A stretch of DNA of 64,000 nt from Chryseobacterium sp. (GCA_031286615.1 JAITUA010000020.1:663287-727286), one strand, 5' to 3'. Positions 33,304 to 43,904 are shown, counted from the first letter of the stretch. The notes: generated by a model not told the origin, from the sequence alone. Numbers and translations: made by a program.

Positions 33304-34632
33304 ATGAGTTTTGGAATTGAGGCAGCGGGCTATTATGTGCCTGGTTTATATTTGGAGATTAAGGATTTAGCGGAAAAAAGAGGAATAGAACCGGCAAAAT
33401 TAGAAAAAGGCTTAGGTCTTCATAAAATGGGACTTTCTGATGTTCATGAAGACGCGGCAACCTTTGCAGCAGAAGCATTACTGAAGCTTATACAAGATTA
33501 TCATATCAATCCTAAGGAAATAGCCAGAGTCTATCTGGGAACAGAAAGTGCTGTAGATGCAGCAAAACCTACAGCTTCCTATGCTGTACAGATGGTAGAA
33601 AAAGTATTAGAAGAAGAATTTGGAGCAAGATGTTTCAGAAACTGTGATGTGCTGGATATGACTTTTGCTTGTGTAGGAGGGGTAGATGCACTGCATAACG
33701 CCCTGGATTTTGTAAGGGTGAATCCTGATAAAAAAGCAGTAGTGATTGCCAGTGATTATGCTAAATATGAATTGGCTTCTTCAGGGGAATATACGCAGGG
33801 AGGAGGAGCGGTTGCGCTTCTGATTTCTTCACAGCCGGATCTTCTTGAAATTGAGAATAACTGGGGAGTCGCTTCGGAAAGTGTCTTTGATTTTTTCAAA
33901 CCGAGAAGAACCTATAATAAAGAAGACCTGAAGAGTGCTCCGGAAACATATCCTGAAAAGATTGAAATTTTTACGGATGAACCTGTTTTTGATGGACAAT
34001 ATTCTAATCAATGCTATCAGGATAGAATAAAAGAAGCTTACCATCATTATAAAGAAATAACAGGACAGGAAAAACCTTATGAAAACTGGAAATATATTAT
34101 TTTCCATCTTCCGTATGCCTTTCATGGGAAAAGGGTTTTTACTGAAATCTATAGTTTGGAGAATGGTCTGTCTTATGAAACAGCGGAAGAACAGAAAGCT
34201 GTTGCAAAATCTGAAGGCTATTTAAATTTAATCAGTCATAAAATAGAAAAGACGCAGAGAGCTTCTTCCGAAATAGGGAATATGTACACAGCTTCTATCT
34301 TTATGGCATTTCTTTCGGCATTACAGATCTCTTTTAACGAAAATGAAGAACTTTCAGGGGAAGAAATCGGCTTCGTAGGGTATGGAAGTGGTTCGAAATC
34401 AAAAGTTTTTGCTGGGAAAGTTTCTGAGAACTGGCGAAAAGTAGTAGAAAAATGGAATGTATTCGAAAATTTGAATCAAAGAACTGCTGTAGATTTTGAA
34501 ACTTATGAAAAACTTCACAGAAAGCAACTTAAAGAATCTGTAAACAGAAATTATAAAGGATTCGGACTTGTTTCTATTGAGACGGAAAATCCGGTATTAA
34601 TTGGAGCCAGATATTATAGTTATCAGAAATAA
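33304..34632 (+). CDS. hydroxymethylglutaryl-CoA synthase
   Basis: 442 residues of the thiolase superfamily. Condenses acetyl-CoA and acetoacetyl-CoA to HMG-CoA, the entry to the mevalonate route for isoprenoids, which Flavobacteriia use. Visible features: N-terminal GIEAAGYYVPGLYLE, catalytic Glu 81 in LGTESAVDAAKPT, nucleophile Cys 123 in MTFACVGGVDAL, SDYAKYELASSGEYTQGGGAVALL, HLPYAFHGK with the catalytic His, and the glycine-rich YGSGSKSKVF near 360. Length is within the bacterial range (380-460). It is monocistronic with a terminator after the stop; other mevalonate genes are not in the window. Confidence 0.94.
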   Translation: MSFGIEAAGYYVPGLYLEIKDLAEKRGIEPAKLEKGLGLHKMGLSDVHEDAATFAAEALLKLIQDYHINPKEIARVYLGTESAVDAAKPTASYAVQMVEKVLEEEFGARCFRNCDVLDMTFACVGGVDALHNALDFVRVNPDKKAVVIASDYAKYELASSGEYTQGGGAVALLISSQPDLLEIENNWGVASESVFDFFKPRRTYNKEDLKSAPETYPEKIEIFTDEPVFDGQYSNQCYQDRIKEAYHHYKEITGQEKPYENWKYIIFHLPYAFHGKRVFTEIYSLENGLSYETAEEQKAVAKSEGYLNLISHKIEKTQRASSEIGNMYTASIFMAFLSALQISFNENEELSGEEIGFVGYGSGSKSKVFAGKVSENWRKVVEKWNVFENLNQRTAVDFETYEKLHRKQLKESVNRNYKGFGLVSIETENPVLIGARYYSYQK

Positions 34633-34655
34633 GATTATTGTAAACTTAATATATA

Positions 34656-34686
34656 AAGCATCTCACAGTATGGGATGCTTTTTTTT
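34656..34686 (+). terminator. rho-independent terminator
   Basis: Stem AAGCATCTC / GGGATGCTT (one wobble), 7-base loop, T run. Confidence 0.82.
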
Positions 34687-35292
34687 GCAGTAAAATATGC
34701 TTATAATGATCCATGAAGTTTATATTAATTATGTTCTTTTTTCAAACAATAGCAGATTGAATATTTTCTCATTTTCAGAGTTGAATTATTTTTAAATGTA
34801 TTGCCAAAAAGGTTAAAAAAATGCAGGGAATATGAAAGAGAATTTTATAAGTTTCAACTGATCTCGCAATATAATAGAGTAACAGTTTTTTGGTAAAAAT
34901 TACAATGATGCCGGGGGGGCTTGCTATTCGGGGCCTGTTTTTTAAATAAAATTTAAGAAAATGGCGTATTTTTTTCTTCGTTTTAGTTAAAATTGAGGAT
35001 GAATTTTTTTAATTTATTAATTGGATTAATGTTTTTTGGTTTATTTTTTTAATCAATATTGGTTAATTAATGAAAGTTGATTTTAATTTCAAAATTTATT
35101 AAAATTCCGTTAATGTTTAAATTGGTTTATTTTTCGTTAATTTTTTAAATACAATTAAAATGATTCCCTATCATTTTTTTAGTATGAATGTGAATTTCTC
35201 CTTTCTGGAAGCCTGTTTTCAGCGTTTAATGAATTGATGTTGTAGATATTTATCGACATATTTGTCCCTTGAATATATTAAAATCTGTTAAT
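34687..35292. other. long AT-rich non-coding leader region of susC
   Basis: About 600 bases without ORF before the SusC start. Very AT-rich from 34960 onward, with repeated GTTAAT strings near 35062, 35109 and 35136 and A/T tracts. An isolated GC-rich patch around 34910-34937 has a run of seven G (34913-34919). No exact TAnnTTTG box precedes the gene, which suggests regulated or alternative-sigma transcription. No operator can be named. Confidence 0.5.
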
Positions 35293-38145
35293 ATGAATGT
35301 GAAATTAAGCGTTTTAACAGTCGGTGTTCTGTTTTTTACAGGACAGACTGTATTAGCTCAGGAAAAGGACTCTAAGAACAGTAAGGACAAAGAGACAAAA
35401 CTTGAGGAAGTTGTTGTTTTAGGTTATAGCAAGACTGCTACTAAAGCGAAAACAACCACATCTTCGGTTACTGTTGGTTCTGAAACCTTAGAAAACAGAC
35501 CTAATATCTCGGTACTGAGCTCTATTCAGGGTACAGCTCCCGGGATCGTAGTAAATTCAGCATCTGGATCTCCAGGTTCTGGAAAATTCAATATTTTGAT
35601 CAGAGGTGCTAGCTCCCTTAATGGTTCTACAGATCCTCTATACGTTGTAGATGGGGTAATTACTTCCGGTTCTCAGTTCAGAAACCTAAACTCTTATGAC
35701 ATTGATACGTTCAGTATCCTGAAAGATGCTCAGGCAACTGCTATCTATGGTAACAGAGCAGCGAACGGAGTTGTAGTAATTACAACTAAAGGTGGGAAAT
35801 TCAACGCAGGAATGAAGGTATCTTATGATGCATTAACTTCGTTCAGTAAACTACCTACTTCTGACTATAACATGTCAGACGGTAGACAACTTTTACAAAT
35901 TCAAAAGAATTTAGCAACTGGTAAAGGTAATACCTTAACACAGGATCAGATCAATAACTGGGGTACTAATACAGACTGGAGTAAGCAATTTACCCGTATA
36001 GGTATTTCTCAGCAGCACAACCTTTCCATTACAGGAGGTGGGGAAAACATCAATAACTTCTTGTCTCTAGGATATCTTGATAGTGAAGGTACTGTAAAAT
36101 CTACAGACTTCAAGAGATTTACAATGAGAAATAACCTTAATGGTAAGTCTAAAAACGGAAAATTAACTTTCGGGGCTATCATGGGATTAGGATATTCCAG
36201 AAGAAATCAGCTGGATGATGAAACGAATACAGGTATTTCTAACAATACCCTTCAGAATCCTTTATTCGGAAGTGTTCTTTCATTACCATATGCAACACCT
36301 TCTCCATATGCAAATGGACTGGAGTTATATAATGCTATTAAAGGAGATGCTACTAATAACAGACACTGGATTCTTCAGGATAACATCAATGGGGGAATCA
36401 GAAACAGATTTACTGAACTAAGTATTTCTGCCAATGCTAACGTAAACTACAAAATTACAGATTATTTAAGCGTTGGAAACAGAACTGGTATAGAGTATAA
36501 GCAATACGACAGAACCTTTGCAAGATCACCACTAGGATACCTTGCTATCAGTGTAGCAAAAGGAGACGGATCTACATATGGCGGATTCGAAGATTTTTCT
36601 ACAATAAAAGATCTTACGTTCAACAGTATTACGAATATTACATTCAATAAATCTTTTGGAGATCATACCATTAGTGCTGGTGCATACATGGACTATATTA
36701 AAGCTCATGTAACTACAAATACTCAAAGACAAAACGGTCTTAACCCATTACAGTGGGAATTTGGTGCAGGAACTGGTTATATTCCATTTAACCCGGATAC
36801 ACCAAACATCTACAGACCTTCTAACAGTGCTACAAAAGTAACTGCTGGTACTTTAGCTTACTTTGGAACTCTAGATTACGATTACAAAGATAAGTATGGA
36901 GTAAGTGGAGTTGTAAGAAGAGATGGTTCTTACCGTTTCCTTCCTACCAACAGATGGGAGACGTTCTGGTCAGTTGCAGCAAGATGGAATATCGACAAAG
37001 AAGAATTCATGGCTAATTCCGGATTCAGATTGCTTAAGCTAAGAGCTTCAATCGGTACTACAGGTAACCAGAACTTAGGAATTGCCAGTGATAACCAAAA
37101 CCCATTAGCACTTCTTCCAAATAACTTCCTTAATCTTTATAATGGTATCTCAGGTTACCAGAATTTATTAGGATACAACTTTGTAAACTTATCAAACCCT
37201 TCTCTAGAGTGGGAGCAGGTAAAACAAAGCAACATCGGAGTAGATTTTAACTATAAAGGATTGGTTGAAGGTAGCGTTGATTACTATCAGAAAAGAACAT
37301 CAAGAATGTTCAATGACATTCAAAAATCATCTGCTACAGGATATTACTCAATCAGAGGTAACGACGGGGTTCTTGACAACAAAGGTATTGAGGGGATGAT
37401 CAAGTACAACGTGATCAGAAACGAAAATACAAAAGTATCTGTTTTTGTGAACGGTGCATACAACTCGAACAAGATTGTTTCTATGAACAGCGAAAACCTT
37501 GCAGGAGATGTGGTAAATGCTATTGGTGGACCTGCTGGTCAGTATCAGCTATATTCATACGTTGGGGTAAATCGTGATAACGGTAACTTACAGTTCCTTG
37601 ACAAAAACGGAAACATCACAGAAGCTCCAACATCAGCAGACAGAGTATTGACTGGAAAATCAAGATATGCTAAGTTTACAGGAGGTTTCGGATTCAATGT
37701 ACAACATAAAGGATGGTTCCTTGATACATTATTCTCTTTCCAACAAGGAGGATGGATCTATGATAACTTACAATCATGGATTATGGATCCAAATGCAGCA
37801 GCAACAAGAAACCTTTCAGCTGATTTATTGAACGCATGGACTCCTGATAACAGAGATACAGATATCCCTGCACTAAAAGCAAGTAACTTAAGCCTAGGTT
37901 CTTCAGACAGATTCTTACACAGATCAGACTTTATCAGACTTAAAAATATTTCTGTAGGATATAACTTCAGCAAAAGCCAGTTAGGTAAACTGCCGGTAAA
38001 AGGAATCAAAGTATTTGTTCAGGCAGAAAACCTTTACACCTGGACAGATTGGAAAGGATTTGATCCGGAGCCAATTACTTCGTATTCACTAAATGTTTAT
38101 CCTAACCCAAAAACCGTATCTGTAGGTTTAAATGTTGATTTTTAA
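35293..38145 (+). CDS. SusC/RagA-type TonB-dependent transporter
   Basis: 950 residues from the ATG at 35293 (MNVKLSVLTV); the frame has an upstream TTG at 35269 but the ATG gives the better signal peptide (VLFFTGQTVLA/QEKD). SusC signature: LEEVVVLGYS, plug domain with SPGSGKFNILIRGASSLNGSTDPLYVVDGV and FSILKDAQATAIYGNRAANGVVVITTK, then a large beta-barrel to VSVGLNVDF. Unlike most SusC proteins it has no CarboxypepD_reg-like domain before the plug. With the SusD partner 12 bases downstream it forms an outer-membrane importer of oligomers (glycan or peptide). No degradative enzymes are adjacent, so the substrate is not indicated. Confidence 0.94.
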   Translation: MNVKLSVLTVGVLFFTGQTVLAQEKDSKNSKDKETKLEEVVVLGYSKTATKAKTTTSSVTVGSETLENRPNISVLSSIQGTAPGIVVNSASGSPGSGKFNILIRGASSLNGSTDPLYVVDGVITSGSQFRNLNSYDIDTFSILKDAQATAIYGNRAANGVVVITTKGGKFNAGMKVSYDALTSFSKLPTSDYNMSDGRQLLQIQKNLATGKGNTLTQDQINNWGTNTDWSKQFTRIGISQQHNLSITGGGENINNFLSLGYLDSEGTVKSTDFKRFTMRNNLNGKSKNGKLTFGAIMGLGYSRRNQLDDETNTGISNNTLQNPLFGSVLSLPYATPSPYANGLELYNAIKGDATNNRHWILQDNINGGIRNRFTELSISANANVNYKITDYLSVGNRTGIEYKQYDRTFARSPLGYLAISVAKGDGSTYGGFEDFSTIKDLTFNSITNITFNKSFGDHTISAGAYMDYIKAHVTTNTQRQNGLNPLQWEFGAGTGYIPFNPDTPNIYRPSNSATKVTAGTLAYFGTLDYDYKDKYGVSGVVRRDGSYRFLPTNRWETFWSVAARWNIDKEEFMANSGFRLLKLRASIGTTGNQNLGIASDNQNPLALLPNNFLNLYNGISGYQNLLGYNFVNLSNPSLEWEQVKQSNIGVDFNYKGLVEGSVDYYQKRTSRMFNDIQKSSATGYYSIRGNDGVLDNKGIEGMIKYNVIRNENTKVSVFVNGAYNSNKIVSMNSENLAGDVVNAIGGPAGQYQLYSYVGVNRDNGNLQFLDKNGNITEAPTSADRVLTGKSRYAKFTGGFGFNVQHKGWFLDTLFSFQQGGWIYDNLQSWIMDPNAAATRNLSADLLNAWTPDNRDTDIPALKASNLSLGSSDRFLHRSDFIRLKNISVGYNFSKSQLGKLPVKGIKVFVQAENLYTWTDWKGFDPEPITSYSLNVYPNPKTVSVGLNVDF

Positions 38146-38157
38146 TAGAGAAGAATT

Positions 38158-39837
38158 ATGAAAAGAATTATAAATACAATATTAGTTGTAGCAACCCTAT
38201 CATCTGCGGCATTTACGCTGAATAGCTGTCAGGATGCACTTGATATAAAGCAGGCAGGACAATTAGAAGGAGAAGACCTGTATACAAGTGTTGCTAATCT
38301 TAATGAAGTTTTAAACGGATCTGTTTACGCTCAGTTAGACCCAATTGATGAGATCTATTTCACAGCGGTATTTACAGATGAAGTAAAGCCAGGATCTGGT
38401 AGTGGAGGACAGGAATATACATTGCACAGACATTTCCTGGATCCGTCTAGTCCTATTATTACCGGAGGTACAGTAGGTACTGTTGCCAGTGATGGAATCT
38501 GGTTAAATAATTATAGAGTAATCAACAGGGTAAACAGACTTCTTGAGGGAGCAAAGAGAATTACACCTACTACTGTTGAGGAGAAGAATACATACAATGC
38601 TATTCTTGCGCAGGCAAGGGCAATCAGAGCATATTGCTATGTACAGTTAGAGGCTTATTTCTCTAGCGATATGAAGGATCCTAATGCTTTGGGAGTTATT
38701 CTTCTTACGGATGTTCCTTCTACAGAATCGAAATTGCCAAGAGCTAAAAATCAGGATGTTTATGATTTCATTAATGCTGATTTGGATTATGCAAGAGGAA
38801 TCTTAGGAAACTCTACCACTCCAAGAAGATATAAAGTAGATAAGAACTTTGTAAATGCTGTTGCTGCTCGTTTTAATCTCTACAGAGGTGAAATGGCATT
38901 AGCTAAGCAAAATGCAGAATTAGTAATCAACGGATCTGGTCTTTCTCTTACAATTGCATCGCCAATCACAGGTGCCAATGCTGCAGTTCCAGTTACTGAA
39001 GCTGATGGTTCTGTGTTCCAATCCGGACCTTTCAGTGATACCCCTACAAGTAAGTGGAATATTGCATTCTACGGAGGAATTGATGAGAGCACTGGAAATG
39101 GTATAGCAGGAGGATCTTTCAACCCATACAGAAGAATGTGGGCTGATACTGAAAATGGAGAAGCTATTTTCTCTCTGAACAGACTACCTTTAGGAGCTGG
39201 TGCAGCTATTGGAGGAAAATGGAATACAAACCAGTCTAACATTAGTGGAGCACCAATGTGGTTCTGGGGAAGAAACCTATACAACATATTTAAAAATACT
39301 CCTGGAGATATCAGAAAATATGCCTACGTAGACCCTTCTTCAAAACCAAATCCAAATTATGCTACTGCAACAGCAGGAAATACCAGAACAGACGGATTGG
39401 TTATTGATAAATATCCTGGTAAAATAAGTACAGCTACAAGAAACGATGTGAAAGTTTTCAGATTGTCAGAAATGTACTTCATTATAGCAGAAGCTGAAGT
39501 AGCGGCAGGAAACCTTACAGCAGCTCACGATAAAATTCAGCAAGTGAGAGTAGCAAGAAACTTCGAGGGAACAGCTACTACTCCTGCTTATTCATCTGCA
39601 CAATTAGCATATGCTGATATCTTGAAAGAACGTAGAGTTGAATTAGCACTTGAAGGACACCGTTTCATCGACCTTAAGAGACTTGCTGTATCAGCTAATG
39701 TATCTATGGACAGAAACGCTACGGATGATATTATCGATATGAAAAATCTTCCGAATGGTGATTACAGATATACATTACCTATTCCAATCAGAGAAATCTC
39801 TGCTAACCCGAACGTTAAGCAGAATGACAAATATTAA
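38158..39837 (+). CDS. SusD/RagB surface lipoprotein
   Basis: 559 residues. Lipoprotein signal with Cys 24 (AAFTLNSCQDALDIKQAG). Helical TPR-rich N-terminal part (AILAQARAIRAYCYVQLEAYF, typical SusD helix) and C-terminal SusD signature (DVKVFRLSEMYFIIAEAEVAAGN ... ILKERRVELALEGHRFIDLKRL ... YRYTLPIPIREISANPNVKQND). It caps the SusC pore and binds the substrate at the cell surface. It is the second gene of the operon and is followed by a terminator. Confidence 0.95.
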   Translation: MKRIINTILVVATLSSAAFTLNSCQDALDIKQAGQLEGEDLYTSVANLNEVLNGSVYAQLDPIDEIYFTAVFTDEVKPGSGSGGQEYTLHRHFLDPSSPIITGGTVGTVASDGIWLNNYRVINRVNRLLEGAKRITPTTVEEKNTYNAILAQARAIRAYCYVQLEAYFSSDMKDPNALGVILLTDVPSTESKLPRAKNQDVYDFINADLDYARGILGNSTTPRRYKVDKNFVNAVAARFNLYRGEMALAKQNAELVINGSGLSLTIASPITGANAAVPVTEADGSVFQSGPFSDTPTSKWNIAFYGGIDESTGNGIAGGSFNPYRRMWADTENGEAIFSLNRLPLGAGAAIGGKWNTNQSNISGAPMWFWGRNLYNIFKNTPGDIRKYAYVDPSSKPNPNYATATAGNTRTDGLVIDKYPGKISTATRNDVKVFRLSEMYFIIAEAEVAAGNLTAAHDKIQQVRVARNFEGTATTPAYSSAQLAYADILKERRVELALEGHRFIDLKRLAVSANVSMDRNATDDIIDMKNLPNGDYRYTLPIPIREISANPNVKQNDKY

Positions 39838-39864
39838 GATTTAATTTTAATATATTTTTTAAGA

Positions 39865-39892
39865 AGAGTCCCAGAAACGGGGCTCTTTTTTT
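39865..39892 (+). terminator. rho-independent terminator of susCD
   Basis: Stem AGAGTCCC / GGGGCTCT (one wobble), 6-base loop, T run. Confidence 0.82.
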
Positions 39893-39911
39893 ATAGAAAT
39901 TCGGAAATAAA

Positions 39912-40835
39912 TTATCTCAGAATCATTCTGTCCTGATAATTTTTTGGAGTTACCCCTTCCAATTGTTTGAATACTCTGGTGAAGTAGTTGGTGTCTGAAA
40001 AGCCCGTTTGAAAAGCAGTTTCTTTGATGCTGGTCTGGCTGGCAAGCAATTCTTTTGCTCTGTTGATCCTTTCCTGTAAAATAAAATCATTTGGGGAAGT
40101 CCCCAGTTCGTCTTTGAACATTTTAAAAAAATTAGACTTGCTTACATAAGCCAGTTTGGCGATACTGTCAATAGATAGTTTCTGGTGCAGATTTCTTTTA
40201 ATATAATCTACCACAAAGCCTATTCTGGATTTATTCTTAACAATATTCTTTTCCACCATACCTCTTGCCTGGGTCTGCATCAGCCTGATCAGAAGTTCTT
40301 TCAATGCAAAATCGGCCATGATATCCTTTTGCGAATTATCATCCATGGCAATTCTCATAATATTGTTGGTAGCTGAAGCCAGTGCTTTATTATTAAACAA
40401 AAAATACTCATCCAGCTGAATATTCCACTGTGAAGTTTCGTCTACTTTGGGAAGGTGATAGTTAAGATAATTAAGAGAATCCTCTATAAAATCAGGATTA
40501 AGGCTTAAAGAAATACACTGAGTTGGCGTTTCATCTGCTTCAGGAAAGTCGATAACCATTGTTTCTCCCGGAGCCACCAGAATGCTTTCTCCCGGATAAT
40601 AATCAAAATAGCTGGTCTTATTATCCAATTTCATATGTTTCTTACCTCTCAGCATGGCGGTAAATGCAATGTTTTCAAAATGAAGTTTTACGTCAAAAGC
40701 AGCCTTATGGGTTTCATAAATGCTGAATTCGCAATTGTTTAGATTGAATTTCGTCTGGTGTTCCACAAGACTCAATAGCTGGCTTTCCTTACGTAATTCA
40801 GGAGTATTTAATAAAATCTTACTATTGTTATTCAT
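39912..40835 (-). CDS. AraC family regulator of alcohol/aldehyde genes
   Basis: 307 residues. The N-terminal sensor domain resembles the AraC_N (PF06719-like) type found with aldehyde dehydrogenases: KFNLNNCEFSIYETHKAAFDVKLHFENIAFTAMLRGKKHMKL, PGESILVAPGETMVIDFPEA. The C-terminal double helix-turn-helix covers about 208-303 (KLSIDSIAKLAYVSKSNFFKMFKDELGTSPNDFILQERI; SIKETAFQTGFSDTNYFTRVFKQLEGVTPKNYQ). Divergent from the ALDH gene across 183 bases, so it most likely activates the ALDH-ADH-DUF779 set in response to an aldehyde or alcohol. Confidence 0.92.
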   Translation of the reverse strand: MNNNSKILLNTPELRKESQLLSLVEHQTKFNLNNCEFSIYETHKAAFDVKLHFENIAFTAMLRGKKHMKLDNKTSYFDYYPGESILVAPGETMVIDFPEADETPTQCISLSLNPDFIEDSLNYLNYHLPKVDETSQWNIQLDEYFLFNNKALASATNNIMRIAMDDNSQKDIMADFALKELLIRLMQTQARGMVEKNIVKNKSRIGFVVDYIKRNLHQKLSIDSIAKLAYVSKSNFFKMFKDELGTSPNDFILQERINRAKELLASQTSIKETAFQTGFSDTNYFTRVFKQLEGVTPKNYQDRMILR

Positions 40836-41018
40836 TTCTAAATTTTTTTGAAAAGGAGGTAACTCAAATATAGAAAATTTGACAGTACGTTGCTGTTAAT
40901 AAAATACTAAAATTGAAGCCTTTGCACTATTTTACACTTTTTTTATAGGATTGTGCTATACTCTTTTGGGCATCTCACTGTAATTTGGCTTTATCGAAAA
41001 AATAAAAACAAGACTAAT

Positions 41019-42548
41019 ATGAGCACTATTACAGAACCAAGATCAGCGACGCTTTTACAGCGTCCGGAGTTCAAAAGTAAATACGATAATTATATTGACG
41101 GGAAATTTACTCCACCCGTTAAAGGACAATATTTTGACGTAGTCTCTCCCGTGGATGGGAAGAACTTTACCCAGGTTGCCCATTCTTCCAAAGAAGATTT
41201 GGAATTGGCTGTAGATGCTGCAGAAAAAGCATTCCGCACCTGGAAAAATACTTCATCTACAGAAAGAAGTATTATCCTTAATAAAATTGCCGACAGAATA
41301 GAGCAGAATCTGGAATACCTTGCTACCGTAGAAACCATAGATAACGGAAAAGCAGTGAGAGAAACACTGGCAGCGGATTTACCTTTGGCAATTGACCATT
41401 TCAGATATTTTGCCTCTGTTATCCGTGCAGATGAAGGATCTCATAACGAACTGGATAAAGATACCGTATCTCTTATCGTTCATGAACCCCTTGGAGTAAT
41501 TGCACAAATCATTCCATGGAATTTCCCGATACTCATGGCTGTCTGGAAACTGGCTCCCGCATTGGCCGCTGGAAACTGTGTTGTTTTGAAACCGGCAGAA
41601 AGTACTCCAGTTTCCATTATGGTTTTAATGGAGCTTATCGGAGATCTTTTACCAGCTGGCGTTATCAATATTGTTAACGGATTCGGAGCAGAACTTGGAA
41701 GAGCTTTGGTGACCAATCCGAAAGTGGCAAAAGCCGCATTTACAGGTTCTACTGCTACAGGACGTATGGTGATGCAGTATGCAACAGAAAACATTATTCC
41801 TGTAACATTGGAATTAGGAGGAAAATCACCGAATGTTTTCTTTAACTCAGTAATGGATGCCGATGATGAGTTTTTAGATAAAGCCATAGAAGGAGCCGTT
41901 CTTTTTGCCCTTAATCAGGGAGAAATTTGTACATGTCCTTCAAGATTACTCGTTCAGGAAGATATTGCAGATGCCTTTATTGAAAAGGTGATCGAAAGAG
42001 TAAAAGCCATCAAAGTAGGAAATCCACTGGACAAAACTGTAATGATGGGAGCGCAGGCTTCAAAGATTCAGAAAGATAAGATTCTTTCCTATATCCAGTT
42101 GGGAATAGAAGAGGGAGCTGAAGTTCTGGTAGGAGGAGAAGTGAACCATCTTGGAGAAGATCTGGAAGAAGGATACTACATTCAGCCGACGATTTTCAAA
42201 GGAAACAACAGAATGAGAATCTTCCAGGAAGAAATTTTCGGTCCGGTGCTGGCGTTTACCACATTCAAAGATGAAGAAGATGCAGTGAAAATTGCCAATG
42301 ATACTATCTACGGGCTTGGTGCAGGAGTTTGGACAAGAGATGCACACCAGCTGTACAATATTCCTCGCCAGATAGAAGCCGGAAGAGTATGGGTCAACCA
42401 ATATCACTCTTACCCTGCAGGAGCACCTTTCGGAGGTTACAAACAATCAGGAATCGGAAGAGAAAATCATAAAATGATGCTTGACCATTACCGTCAAACC
42501 AAGAACATGCTGATTTCTTATAACAAGAATAAGTTAGGCTTCTTTTAA
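41019..42548 (+). CDS. NAD-dependent aldehyde dehydrogenase (acetaldehyde type)
   Basis: 509 residues from the ATG at 41019 (MSTITEPRS); the open frame upstream lacks family sequence. Class 3-like ALDH of the ExaC/AldB group (505-510 residues): PWNFP (166-170), nucleotide loop [13 protein letters not shown], catalytic Glu 265 in [13 protein letters not shown] and nucleophile Cys 304 in [15 protein letters not shown], where the Cys-x-Cys is typical of this group. C-terminal [19 protein letters not shown] is also present. Oxidises acetaldehyde or similar aldehydes to acids. Divergent AraC regulator upstream; a GC-rich repeat and ADH gene follow. Confidence 0.95.
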   Translation: MSTITEPRSATLLQRPEFKSKYDNYIDGKFTPPVKGQYFDVVSPVDGKNFTQVAHSSKEDLELAVDAAEKAFRTWKNTSSTERSIILNKIADRIEQNLEYLATVETIDNGKAVRETLAADLPLAIDHFRYFASVIRADEGSHNELDKDTVSLIVHEPLGVIAQIIPWNFPILMAVWKLAPALAAGNCVVLKPAESTPVSIMVLMELIGDLLPAGVINIVNGFGAELGRALVTNPKVAKAAFTGSTATGRMVMQYATENIIPVTLELGGKSPNVFFNSVMDADDEFLDKAIEGAVLFALNQGEICTCPSRLLVQEDIADAFIEKVIERVKAIKVGNPLDKTVMMGAQASKIQKDKILSYIQLGIEEGAEVLVGGEVNHLGEDLEEGYYIQPTIFKGNNRMRIFQEEIFGPVLAFTTFKDEEDAVKIANDTIYGLGAGVWTRDAHQLYNIPRQIEAGRVWVNQYHSYPAGAPFGGYKQSGIGRENHKMMLDHYRQTKNMLISYNKNKLGFF

Positions 42549-42557
42549 TATTATTTA

Positions 42558-42705
42558 GGACGTGCCCGATTGCCTTGGCTTTTTCCAGGGCAAAACGGTC
42601 GGGCTATGCAGGGCTGCACTTCGTTTCGGTGCTCCATTTCATTCCGCACCGGCTCGTTCCTCGCCGCCCTTACTATCCCTCACGCAGGGAAACATTCTTT
42701 TGATA
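42558..42705. repeat. GC-rich intergenic repeat with long hairpin
   Basis: Strikingly richer in G+C than its surroundings. It begins with the palindrome GCCCGA-TTGCCTTGG-CTTTTT-CCAGGGCAA-AACGG-TCGGGC (42564-42604), then has GCACTTCG..GGTGCTCC.. and CGGCTCGTTCC. Sequence of the form ACGTGCCCGACC..GGTCGGGCT..TTCGGTGCTCC is a known dispersed repeat in Flavobacteriia. It splits the ALDH and ADH genes. Confidence 0.7.
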
Positions 42706-42820
42706 TACATATGCTCAGCAAATATTGATTTTATAAAAACAGCACAAAACTTAAAGCTGTCAGTTTATCTCTGGTGATAAAAACTAACAACCAAAATAAT
42801 TCCATTCCAAAAAATAAAAT

Positions 42821-43855
42821 ATGATCCCAAAAACAATGAAAGCGGCGGTAGTTCAAGGCTACGGTCAGCCTCTGAAAATTGAAGAAGTACCCGTAAGAGA
42901 ACCAGGAAGATACGAAGTCCTTGTCAAAGTAATAGCCTGCGGGGTTTGTCATACAGACCTGCATGCTGTAGATGGTGACTGGCCTGCAAAACCCAAAATG
43001 CCTCTTATTCCGGGACATGAAGGAGTAGGTATTGTAGTAGCCTGCGGACCAGAAGCCTTCGTGAAAGAAGGAGATGCAGTAGGAGTTCCCTGGCTGTATA
43101 GTGCTTGTGGATGTTGTGATTACTGTATTACAGGATGGGAAACTCTTTGTGAAGCTCAGAAAAACGGAGGCTACAGTGTAGATGGAGGTTTTGCAGAATA
43201 CGTTATCGCAGACTCAAGATACGTAGGACATTTGAAGTCTGATGTTAACTTTTTGGAGATTGCTCCTATTTTATGTGCCGGAGTAACAGTTTATAAAGGA
43301 TTGAAAGAAACAGAAACAAAACCTGGAGAATGGGTTGCCATTTCAGGAATTGGTGGGTTGGGACACGTAGCAGTTCAATATGCAAAGGCAATGGGAATGC
43401 ACGTTGCAGCTATTGATGTTGCCGATGACAAGCTTGAACTGGCAAAAAAATTAGGTGCAGATCTTGTTGTCAATGCAAAAAATACAGATCCCGGAGAATA
43501 TTTACATAAAGAAGTTGGTGGGATGCATGGTGCATTGATTACAGCTGTTTCACCCATCGCATTCAAACAGGGAATAGATGTTTTGAGAAGAAAAGGAACT
43601 ATTGCTCTGAACGGTCTTCCTCCCGGCTCTTTTGAACTTCCGATTTTTGAAACGGTTTTAAAAAGGATCACCGTGAGAGGTTCTATCGTAGGAACCCGAA
43701 AAGATATGCAGGAAGCGCTGGATTTTGCCAATGAAGGTTTGGTAAAAGCCACTGTTACTGCAGCAAAACTGGAAGATATCAATGATGTCTTCGATAAAAT
43801 GAAAAAAGGACAGATTGATGGCAGAATCGTTTTGGATATTGCCGGCTCAAATTAA
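42821..43855 (+). CDS. adhP: zinc-dependent alcohol dehydrogenase AdhP-like
   Basis: 344 residues, medium-chain dehydrogenase. Catalytic zinc ligands Cys 40 ([15 protein letters not shown]), His 66 with Glu 67 (PGHEGVG) and a later Cys ([11 protein letters not shown]). Structural zinc Cys 96/99/102/110 ([15 protein letters not shown]). Rossmann motif [17 protein letters not shown]. This is the ethanol-active AdhP form using NAD(H). It would oxidise ethanol to acetaldehyde, which the upstream ALDH converts to acetate. It is separated from the ALDH gene by 272 bases that contain a repeat element, so it may have its own promoter. Terminator follows. Confidence 0.93.
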   Translation: MIPKTMKAAVVQGYGQPLKIEEVPVREPGRYEVLVKVIACGVCHTDLHAVDGDWPAKPKMPLIPGHEGVGIVVACGPEAFVKEGDAVGVPWLYSACGCCDYCITGWETLCEAQKNGGYSVDGGFAEYVIADSRYVGHLKSDVNFLEIAPILCAGVTVYKGLKETETKPGEWVAISGIGGLGHVAVQYAKAMGMHVAAIDVADDKLELAKKLGADLVVNAKNTDPGEYLHKEVGGMHGALITAVSPIAFKQGIDVLRRKGTIALNGLPPGSFELPIFETVLKRITVRGSIVGTRKDMQEALDFANEGLVKATVTAAKLEDINDVFDKMKKGQIDGRIVLDIAGSN

Positions 43856-43871
43856 TTGATGATGTGTTGCT

Positions 43872-43904
43872 GATCCCGGCTTAATTTACTTGCCGGGATC
43901 TTTT
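43872..43904 (+). terminator. rho-independent terminator
   Basis: Perfect 9-bp stem GATCCCGGC / GCCGGGATC with 11-base loop and TTTT. Confidence 0.82.

Noticed and set aside
42562-42777. A 71-codon open frame in the GC-rich repeat
   Set aside because: It is formed by the repeat sequence and AT-rich DNA after it; no start signal and no protein-like pattern.
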